Shown here piece by piece: positions 13,208 to 20,900 of a stretch of 32,485 nt of DNA; the stretch's first letter is position 1, and each line of letters begins with the position of its first letter. The notes under the pieces are model-generated. The model saw only the letters and a program-made list of their open reading frames with translations, had not been told where the DNA came from and did not search any database. Source of the stretch: a virus; IMG/VR virus record IMGVR_UViG_3300023184_000353, positions 1 through 32,485 of that record; one strand, written 5' to 3'. The position numbers and the translations under genes were made by a program.

Positions 13208-13250
13208 ACATAAAAAAAGTTTATAGTCACTAACAAACTAACTACCCCTC

Positions 13251-13319
13251 CAGACAGCCAAGCAGACAGATCTCTACTGCACCTCAGTAGGTATGTCTGT
13301 CAGCATGGCTGACAGTCTG
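13251..13319 (+). ncRNA. Structured RNA domain 3 (stem-loop cluster)
   Basis: CAGACA 13263-13268 with 13294-13299 encloses CTACTG/CAGTAG 13274-13290 with a five-base loop. GTCAGC-ATG-GCTGAC follows at 13299-13313. An outer pairing of CAGAC and AGCC (13251-13259) with GGCT and GTCTG (13307-13319) competes with it. Probably a continuation of the same transcript as domains 1 and 2; 13208-13250 between them is AT-rich and looks unpaired. Confidence 0.55.
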
Positions 13320-13361
13320 TTCTGACAGTCTTTGACCCTAGGTATGTTAACGGACACGCTA

Positions 13362-13388
13362 ATGTATACATGTATCTCTGTCTATAAT
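13362..13388 (+). promoter_or_regulatory. Candidate rightward promoter with palindrome at -35
   Basis: TATAAT at 13383-13388 is a perfect -10 box. The expected -35 position has no TTGACA; instead it carries the exact palindrome ATGTATACAT (13362-13371), overlapping a second, TACATGTA. This arrangement suits an activated or repressed promoter for the late operon that starts at the terminase. Confidence 0.5.
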
Positions 13389-13394
13389 TATTTG

Positions 13395-13418
13395 GGGGTA
13401 TAGTGACTGGGGTATAGT
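13395..13418 (+). repeat. Tandem GGGGTATAGT elements
   Basis: Two exact 10-nt copies (13395-13404 and 13409-13418) with a period of 14. Each contains GGGTAT, the -10 word used by SigB/SigF-type actinobacterial sigma factors, though no GTTT lies at the proper distance. They could be targets of the phage sigma-like factor or of another DNA-binding protein. Confidence 0.5.
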
Positions 13419-13444
13419 TTGTCCTATTTTAATATATTCTGTTT

Positions 13445-13460
13445 TGTGATCTGTATCACT
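13445..13460. promoter_or_regulatory. CRP/GlxR-like operator half-palindrome
   Basis: TGTGA-TCTGTA-TCACT matches the CRP-family consensus TGTGA-N6-TCACA at nine of ten fixed positions. Actinobacteria use GlxR-type CRP proteins with such sites. It is downstream of the candidate TATAAT box and upstream of the terminase. A chance match in AT-rich DNA is possible. Confidence 0.35.
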
Positions 13461-13515
13461 TTTTGTTCGTTTTAGGTGTTTGAACGGATTAATATAGATG
13501 TAGGGTTGTTTTTGT

Positions 13516-13545
13516 AAGCAAGCCTTTTAGAGTCTTGCTTTTATA
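13516..13545 (+). terminator. Weak terminator-like hairpin before the terminase
   Basis: AAGCAAG (13516-13522) pairs with CTTGCTT (13534-13540), followed by TTATAT. A 7-bp stem with a short T-tract is weak. If real it would end an RNA of about 800 nt that began upstream of 12761, keeping the structured RNA separate from the terminase message. Confidence 0.4.
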
Positions 13546-13602
13546 TCTGTGACAGTCTGTTCTGTATATAGGATGGGTAAGTTCTGTCCTAAGGGGGTCA
13601 CG

Positions 13603-15489
13603 ATGGGTTTTAAGTCTGGCGGGGATCACCATTTGGTGAAATCTGTGGCGGATGCTAAGGCTTCTGTTTTGGCTCATGTGGCTGCTGGTACTTCGGTGCA
13701 TGCGGCTATGGTGGCTGCTGGTAAGAAGCCGGATACAGTGCGTCAATGGTTGGTGAGGGATCCTCAGTTTGCTGCTGATTTGGCTGCGGCAAAGGAGTTG
13801 GGTGAGAAGCAATCTTTTGATGCTATGGGTGTGGAAAAGGATTCTATTCCTTTTAAGGACTTCAGTAAAGCCTTTTTGGATCAAACGGTCTTTCCGCATC
13901 ATCAGGATTGGATTGATCTGTTAGAGGGCAGGGAACCTTCTTGGGTTCATCCTTCTATGATATATGAGCCTGGGGAACGGTCACGGTTGTTGGTTAATGT
14001 TCCTCCAGAACATGCCAAGTCTACGGTGATTACGGTTAACTATTCTACTTACCGCATCGCCCTTGATCCCAATGTTCGTATCATTGTGGTGTCGAAGACT
14101 TTGGTGAAAGCACGCGAGTTCGTGTATGCCATTAAGCAACGGTTGTCCCATCCCCGCTGGCTCAAACTGCAGACCGCATATGGTCCTGAGGGCGGGTGGA
14201 AAGAGGACGCTGATACTTGGCGCACCGATACAGTATACCTCGGCGGCGATGCGCGTAATTCTTCAGAGAAAGACCCTACCCTCCAAGCACTCGGCATGGG
14301 TGGACAGATCTATGGTGCTCGTGCTGACCTCATTATCTTGGATGACGTTATCACTACTGCTAATGCTCATGAGTGGGAAAAGCAATTAGATTGGTTACAG
14401 AAAGAAGTTATTACCCGTTTAGGTAAAAACGGTAAACTGTTAGTGGTAGGGACACGCATTGCAGCAAATGACCTTTACAAAGAACTCAGAAACCCTAAAC
14501 ACTGGTCTGGTGGTAAAACTCCTTTCACTTATATGGGCATGCCTGCGGTATTGGAGTATGCGGAAAAACCGCAAGACTGGGTTACTTTATGGAAAGAGTC
14601 GGACGTACCGTGGGATGGGGATGATACTACTCCTCAGGAAAACGGCTTCTTCCCCAAATGGGATGGGCAAACCCTATTCAAAAGACGAAGCGAAGTAACC
14701 CCTTCCACTTGGGCGCTAGTCTACCAGCAAGAAGATATACAAGAAGATTCTATATTTCCACCTGCTTTAGTTAATGGTTCAACTAACAGTATGCGCCGTA
14801 AAGGTCCACTTAAGTCTGGCGCGGTAGGTCATCCTCAACACGTTGAGGGTTACACCATTATTGGTTTTGATCCATCCATGTCAGGACATGCTGCTTTTGT
14901 AGCATTAACATACAATCGAGCAGACGGTAAACTATACGTCCTTGATTGTGTTAACATGGCTGAACCTACTCCACAAAAAATTCGTGCCATGATGGAAGAC
15001 ATGGTGACACGATACAATCCACAAGAATTTCGTATTGAAATCAACGCCCATCAGAAAGCATACTCTTTAGATGAAGATCTACGAAACTGGTTTGCTGCAC
15101 GCGGCGTACGGCTTGACGCTCACTTTACAGGCAAAAACAAATGGGACACCTCATTCGGTATTGCCTCTATGTCTATGCTCTTTGGAACCATACGGGAAGA
15201 AAAGTTTCAAAAGAACAACCTTATTGAACTTCCTTCAAGTGAAGGATCGGAAGGCATTAAAGCATTAACACAACAACTACTTACCTGGAAACCCGAAACA
15301 AAAGGTAAAACAGACTGTGTAATGGCATTATGGTTTGCTGTCATTAGGGCAAGAGAAATGATGCAACAGTCATCTAACGCTGCCAAGTTTGTTTATAACC
15401 GTTGGTCAACTCAAGCGCAGACAGATCGTAGGGTTGCAATCAATCTTGATGAAGCCTTTTCTGATCAATGGAATGAAATTTACCGATAA
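13603..15489 (+). CDS. terL: Terminase large subunit with TerS-like N-terminal domain
   Basis: 628 residues from ATG 13603, chosen because AAGGGGG lies six bases upstream; in-frame starts at 13549 and 13573 lack this. Residues about 15-65 (KASVLAHVAAGTSVHAAMVA and TVRQWLVRDPQFAADL) are a helix-turn-helix like small terminases. The packaging ATPase follows: Walker A PPEHAKST (134-141), Walker B LIILDD (243-248), coupling motif VVGTR (281-285). The RNase H-fold nuclease has D423 in IIGFDPS, E479 in RIEINA and D571 in KTDCVMAL. It cuts concatemers and drives DNA into the prohead through the portal. No separate small terminase gene is visible, so the N-terminal domain may supply DNA recognition. 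Confidence 0.9.
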   Translation: MGFKSGGDHHLVKSVADAKASVLAHVAAGTSVHAAMVAAGKKPDTVRQWLVRDPQFAADLAAAKELGEKQSFDAMGVEKDSIPFKDFSKAFLDQTVFPHHQDWIDLLEGREPSWVHPSMIYEPGERSRLLVNVPPEHAKSTVITVNYSTYRIALDPNVRIIVVSKTLVKAREFVYAIKQRLSHPRWLKLQTAYGPEGGWKEDADTWRTDTVYLGGDARNSSEKDPTLQALGMGGQIYGARADLIILDDVITTANAHEWEKQLDWLQKEVITRLGKNGKLLVVGTRIAANDLYKELRNPKHWSGGKTPFTYMGMPAVLEYAEKPQDWVTLWKESDVPWDGDDTTPQENGFFPKWDGQTLFKRRSEVTPSTWALVYQQEDIQEDSIFPPALVNGSTNSMRRKGPLKSGAVGHPQHVEGYTIIGFDPSMSGHAAFVALTYNRADGKLYVLDCVNMAEPTPQKIRAMMEDMVTRYNPQEFRIEINAHQKAYSLDEDLRNWFAARGVRLDAHFTGKNKWDTSFGIASMSMLFGTIREEKFQKNNLIELPSSEGSEGIKALTQQLLTWKPETKGKTDCVMALWFAVIRAREMMQQSSNAAKFVYNRWSTQAQTDRRVAINLDEAFSDQWNEIYR

Positions 15490-15500
15490 GGAAATAATTA

Positions 15501-17267
15501 ATGTTATCTATACAACAGATACAACATAAAGTAGAATCGTTAAGGTTGCGTGCAGCCAAACGTGATTCTATTAACTTTGATGTCCTTACTGTACGTCAAG
15601 GTCGTATTTCTGAGGTATATCCAAAATTTTTTCCTTCAGGTATAGATCAAAATGTTGTTGCTAACTTTATTGATATTGTTGCACGAGACTTATCTGAAGT
15701 AATAGCACCATTACCATCTATTAACTGTAGTGCAGCAAATCAAGTATCTGATCGTGCACGTCAATTTGCTGACAAGCGTACACGTATTGCATCAAACTAT
15801 TTCCGTCATTCTGATCTCCAGGTAGCAATGTATTCTGGTGCAGATATGTACATTACATATGGTTTCGTTCCATTCATTATAGAGTTGGACGAAGAAAAAA
15901 AATTGCCACGTATTCGCATAGAAAATCCGATAGGTGCTTATCCTGAATTTGATCGCTATGGACGTTGCGTTGCTTTTGCAAAAAAATACTCTTTAACTCT
16001 TGGAGAAGTGGTTTCACAATTCCCAGAGTATGAAGATCAACTGTTGGGTAAAGAAAAATATAGTAGGGATTTAAATAGTAAAGTAGAATTAATACGTTAC
16101 TATGATAAAGATCAATCTGTTCTTTACATGCCTGCACAAAACAATTTAGTTTTATCTCAAGCAAATAATCTACTTGATAGAATCAATGTTGTTATTGCTC
16201 GCCGCCCAACGGTAGATAATGAATTACGTGGACAGTTTGATGATGTACTTGGTATCCAGTTGCTCCGAAATAGGTTTGCATTACTTGCAATGGAAGCAGC
16301 AGAAAAATCAGTACAAGCACCAATTGTTTTACCTCAAGATGTTCAAGAACTTCAATTGGGTGGCGATGCTGTTATTCGTACAGCAAACCCTGCCGGTGTT
16401 CGCAGAGTAGAGTTAACTTTACCTCAAGGTGCTTTTACTGAACAACAAATTCTTAATGAAGAACTTCGTGTGGGTGCTCGTTATCCTGAATCACGGACAG
16501 GTAATGTTAACGCTAGTGTTATTACTGGTCAAGGTGTACAAGCACTCCTGGGTGCATTTGATACTCAAATTAAATCTGCTCAAGCAATTTTTTCTGCAGC
16601 ATTACGTGATGTTATTGAAATATGTTTTGAAATTGATGAAAAGTTTTTCAATGAAGAAAAAACTATTCGTGGTGTAGATGCTGGATCTCCTTACGTTATT
16701 ACGTATCTACCTTCAAAAGATATTAAAGAAGACTATTCTGCTGATGTAAGATATGGTATGCTTGCTGGTTTAAACCCAGCACAGGGTCTTATTTTTATGT
16801 TGCAGGCTTTGGGTGGTAAACTTATTTCTAAAGATTTGGCTATGAGGGAACTTCCTTTCAATGTTAACGTAACTCTTGAGCAAGAAAAAATTGAGATTGA
16901 AGACATGCGTAATGCTTTGCTTGGATCTTTGCAAGCCTATACGCAGGCTATTCCTCAGATGGCTGCTTCTGGTGGTAATCCTGAAGATATTATTCGTAAA
17001 ATTTCTGGGGTAATTAAAGCACGTCAACAAGGTAAAGCAATTGAAGATGCTATTGAAGATGTCTTCACTCCGCCTGCGCCTCCTGCTGGGGCATCTCCAG
17101 TTGAGCAACCCGTCCCCTCTGCTCCTGGCGCTCCAGCGGGAGGTGTTGCACCTCAAGGTCAAGAAGCACCACCACAAAGACCCGAACTTCAAACACTTTT
17201 AAGTTCTCTTACTGGTACTGGTCAAACACAATCAACAGCAAGGTTAAGTCGGCAAAGAGCAGTATAG
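15501..17267 (+). CDS. Portal protein
   Basis: 588 residues, immediately after the terminase, with AAGGAAATAATT before the ATG. It forms the dodecameric DNA gate at one capsid vertex. Typical portal features: an alpha/beta wing (SGADMYITYGFVPFIIELDE, PIGAYPEFDRYGRCVAFAKK), the long helical stem and clip region around 285-375 (LEL ... ESRTGNVNASVITGQGVQAL), and helices at about 440-505. The last 75 residues are Pro/Ala/Gln-rich (PPAPPAGASPVEQPVP) and probably disordered. The assignment rests on order, length and pattern. Confidence 0.85.
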   Translation: MLSIQQIQHKVESLRLRAAKRDSINFDVLTVRQGRISEVYPKFFPSGIDQNVVANFIDIVARDLSEVIAPLPSINCSAANQVSDRARQFADKRTRIASNYFRHSDLQVAMYSGADMYITYGFVPFIIELDEEKKLPRIRIENPIGAYPEFDRYGRCVAFAKKYSLTLGEVVSQFPEYEDQLLGKEKYSRDLNSKVELIRYYDKDQSVLYMPAQNNLVLSQANNLLDRINVVIARRPTVDNELRGQFDDVLGIQLLRNRFALLAMEAAEKSVQAPIVLPQDVQELQLGGDAVIRTANPAGVRRVELTLPQGAFTEQQILNEELRVGARYPESRTGNVNASVITGQGVQALLGAFDTQIKSAQAIFSAALRDVIEICFEIDEKFFNEEKTIRGVDAGSPYVITYLPSKDIKEDYSADVRYGMLAGLNPAQGLIFMLQALGGKLISKDLAMRELPFNVNVTLEQEKIEIEDMRNALLGSLQAYTQAIPQMAASGGNPEDIIRKISGVIKARQQGKAIEDAIEDVFTPPAPPAGASPVEQPVPSAPGAPAGGVAPQGQEAPPQRPELQTLLSSLTGTGQTQSTARLSRQRAV

Positions 17268-17277
17268 GAGATAGATC

Positions 17278-17517
17278 ATGGCAGGGGACGACTTTAAAAA
17301 TAAAGTAGATGAAGCCATAAAACAAATTGCTGACACTGACCCTAATGGTCATAATCAAATCTGTACTAATTGGATTATGATTACTGAATGGGCAGACTTT
17401 GAAGGCGTAAGATATTTACATACATTAAGTAGTGACTCCATGACACCTTGGTTAGCGCAAGGCATGTTGAGTTATGCGGAAGCATATGACTACGAAGAAG
17501 AAGAGGATGACAAGTAA
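17278..17517 (+). CDS. Conserved small protein after portal
   Basis: 79 residues with AGGAGATAGATC before the ATG. The middle (NWIMITEWADFEGVRYLHTL ... TPWLAQGML) resembles a small actinophage protein family with W..I.EW.D..G.R and TPW..GML; the C-terminus is acidic (YDYEEEEDDK). Position between portal and internal virion protein suggests a head-assembly factor, but the function is unknown. Confidence 0.65.
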   Translation: MAGDDFKNKVDEAIKQIADTDPNGHNQICTNWIMITEWADFEGVRYLHTLSSDSMTPWLAQGMLSYAEAYDYEEEEDDK

Positions 17518-17518
17518 T

Positions 17519-17944
17519 ATGGCATCACAACAAGGTGGATATCAACAACCTAATAATCCAGCACCAGTTTCGGGACCTGGTGCTTTATCTCAACGTACTG
17601 ATGGTGGGGCAACTGAAGGTATGACTCAACCTCAACAATCTTATACTGGTGGTGCTTATGGATTTAATAAGTCTATGGCTGAGCAACAAAGTGGTGCTCC
17701 TTTAGCCGGTAATCCTGTACCTCAAATGTCTACAGCCATACCACTTAATGCTCCTACTCAATTTCCTGATCGTCCTATTACTCATGGTATTGATATGGGT
17801 GCTGGTGCTGGTTCTGAAGCAATGTATGGAATGAGCAATTACACTCCATCTTTTATTGATACTATTAAACAACTTACTCAGTTTGATCCTTCAGGTGAAG
17901 CAGAATTGATTTATAGATCTATTCAAGATAGTGGTCTTGGATAA
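17519..17944 (+). CDS. Low-complexity virion-associated protein
   Basis: 141 residues from ATG 17519 (MASQQGGYQQPNNPAPVSGP); an ATG at 17507 with GAAGAAG upstream is an alternative. The first 110 residues are Gln/Gly/Pro/Asn-rich and likely disordered; the last 30 (FIDTIKQLTQFDPSGEAEL) are helical. TAATG overlaps the following gene by 1 nt. Possibly a chaperone or small partner of the giant protein downstream. Function unknown. Confidence 0.55.
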   Translation: MASQQGGYQQPNNPAPVSGPGALSQRTDGGATEGMTQPQQSYTGGAYGFNKSMAEQQSGAPLAGNPVPQMSTAIPLNAPTQFPDRPITHGIDMGAGAGSEAMYGMSNYTPSFIDTIKQLTQFDPSGEAELIYRSIQDSGLG

Positions 17945-20900
17945 TGCAAATCCTGAACCCAGTTGTTGCTGAGGTAAGTCCTAATATTTATGCTGCTGCT
18001 CAGCAAGCCGGTCTTGATTCAACTGGATTAAACCAAGTTGAACAGATGAGTTTTGCTATTAAAAAGCATCGTGAGTTAAATAAACTTAATCCTGATATTG
18101 CTCGTAGTGAATTTGATAAACTTGATTCTCGTATTAAAGATGGAATGAAATTTCTTTTTAAAGATGCGTCTTATTTAACACCTCCTCCTGATGCTGGAAA
18201 TAAAGTATGGGGTGCCATTAAGGCTGTTGGCAAAGTTATTGCTAGTCCTCTTATTGGTTTGTTTTCTTTAGCACATGATTATAATCGTATTATTAATTCA
18301 CCATATCTTGCTATCCGTCAATCTCAAGAAACTGGTCAATCTTTTTTTAGTAAAAAAGTTTGGTCTGCTGCTTGGAATGGCAAAGAAATTTATGACACAC
18401 AGGCTCTTAAAGAAGCAACCTCTATGTTTGGAAACGAAGACGTTGCTGTAGCCAGAGGTCTTTTGGGTGGTAAAACTCCTGGTGAAATAATTCAAGAATA
18501 CGGCAAGGTAGATAATAAAATACTTGCTTCTATTACTAAAGCATTTGATAAGCCTAATGATTTTCGTCAAGTTTTAGATGGTGTTAAATACGCTCAAGTA
18601 AGTCCTGGTCGTGATATTGCACGCATGATGGATGACAAGCCACCGGCTAGTGGTGGTTTGCATGGAGATTACATTGATGGTACAACTAAAAATGTTTCTG
18701 GTGTACTAGATTTTGTTTATCAGTTAGCAATTGATCCTTTAACTTGGCTTACTGGTGGTGGTAGTAAAGCATTTACTATAGGTGAAAGGCTTTCTAAAAC
18801 TATTACTGAAGCAGCCAATGCTGGTGATCTTGCTGGTGGTGTTGCCAAGGTTATGCAAAATCGTCGCGTTAATCAATTGTGGGAAAATGAACTTGGTCCT
18901 GCTATCAAAAATTATTCTGATGCAACAACTACTGCAGAAAAAACTGTTGCTTATGATGAGATTGCTAGACAATTTCCTGGGTATCGTAATCGTGAAGTTA
19001 TTGATACTCTTTCGCGTGGCAAAGTTCATGATGCTAAATCTGCTAAAAACTTTTTTGAACAAGCACAAAATGTACACCTTATGCTATCGGGTCGTGTTGA
19101 TGGTGTAACATATTATCGCAATGGTGTTGCTGTTGCTAAGCGTTCACGTAACATGTCTGATGGTATGCTTGTTGCTTTAGATAGTATTTTTAATCCTACT
19201 ACTTCTAAAACTGTTGGTAGATTAAATATTCAAGGACGTAGCATTGCTGAACTTGAAGCCAAGGGTAATGATATTCATGATGTTCTTTTAAAGGCTGGTC
19301 AATCACTTGATGATCTTGCTTCTAATCCAGTAATTCTGGGTATTCAAAAAGAAATTAAAGGTCTTAAAAAGTTAGGTCAATTGGCTGCACGTAGTCCTGC
19401 TGGTCTTGAAATTAAGATTGGTGAGAATGCTATTGAGACTGCACAGAATTTTAATGTTGTTGCTCGTCAACTTTTGCCTCGTGATCTTGCTAATTTTATG
19501 ACAACAAAGTTTCTTGAATCTAAGGCTGATGAACAGGCTGTTATTGTTCGTAATCTTTATGCTTCTATTATGATGAAGCATGGTTTGAATGGTCATCCTG
19601 AGGGTGAAAAACTTATTGAAAGTGTTTTGCGAGATAAGTTTGGTGATAAGGTAGGTTTTACTACTGTATCTAAAACTGAAATTAATGCTGAACATGCTAA
19701 ATTTATGGACCCTAATAGCATTAAATTAGAAAACAATGTTCCTATTCTTAATAGTGATAATCCTATTCAAATTTGGCAGTCAACTCATGCTATAGGTTCT
19801 TTGCCTTATGCTGAAATTGCTAAGGTTGCTTATCAAATTAAATCTAAAAAGAACATTATGAATGCTATGGGTGGTGCTACTAGTAGCGATTTTGCCCGTA
19901 AAATGGTTGATGCTTGGTCTGTTCTTACTTTGTTTCCTCGTCTTGGTATTCGTAGTGCTATTGACGAAGGTTTAATGTTTATTTTAACTGCACCTGGTAA
20001 AGATCTACTTGATTACGCTCTTCGTAAGGGTCATCGTTTAGGTAAAGTATCTACTGCTTTTACTGGTTCTAAAGAATCAACTGGTCCTATTAAAGCAGCA
20101 TTAAGTAAAATGCTTGGTGGTAATACTTATGATGCTATTTCTTCTGAAAAACGTAAAGAAATTATTGAAGCACTTGCTACAAGTAAAGGTATTAATCCTG
20201 AAGATTTAAGTAATATGGAAAAGCGTTTGGCTATTGGGGAACATGCTGAAAAATTATTTAGCAAAATGCTTGATGATGAAAGCATGGGATATTTGCTTCA
20301 AGGATTAGTTCATTCACCTGATATGTTAACTTCTGTTGCACAATCTCTTGTGGCTCGTAGTGGTTTGTCTGGTAATTTTGGTGAAGACATTGTTGCTGCA
20401 ATGATTACTCCAAGTAATCTTGATAAGGCTTTGGCTGATTTAGGTCTTAAAATGTCACCTGGAACTCAAACAGTATCAAGTGCAAGACTTAATGATATGC
20501 AATTAAGTATTGTACATTTTGAGCGGTTTGTTAAAACTTTTGGTGGTGCAACTAGAAAATATGGTCAATATGTTTATGATCCTACTGAAGTATTTTTAAG
20601 AAACAACGCTCTTAAACCTGGACAAAATTCTAATATAGTTGTTAATGGAAAACCTCAAGAATGGTTTGAGCGTGCTATTGATGAACTTGCTGGTGCTGCT
20701 GGTGTTCGTTGGGATGATCGTCTTAATAAATATGTAGTCTTTGACCAAAAGGCTGTTGATGCTTTTAAAGTAATGTCTGGTCGCAGTCAAGAGTTATTAC
20801 AACAAGGTGCTGATGATGTTGCTATCGTACGTGATCAAGTAGGTCGTCAACTTGTTGATATGTATAATACTTTTCATGGTGGTGCAAATAATTATAATCA

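Larger units (their letters stand above)
13311..13564. repeat. Direct repeat GACAGTCTGTTCTG flanking the control region
   Basis: Exact 14-nt copies at 13311-13324 and 13551-13564, 240 bp apart; the second lies just before the terminase gene. Related GACAG/CTGTC words are dense between 12998 and 13330. Possible binding sites for the terminase N-terminal domain, a packaging site or a replication or transcription regulator. No function can be read from sequence alone. Confidence 0.6.

Noticed and set aside
12465-13236. Open frames of 60-125 codons on both strands in the control region
   Set aside because: They lack ribosome sites, have biased odd composition (Arg/Ser/Leu/His) and coincide with long complementary arms that explain the open frames; the arms better fit a structured RNA.
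17474-17518. Longer N-terminus of the low-complexity protein
   Set aside because: The first 11-15 codons overlap the acidic tail of the previous gene in another frame and give Lys/Arg/Met noise.
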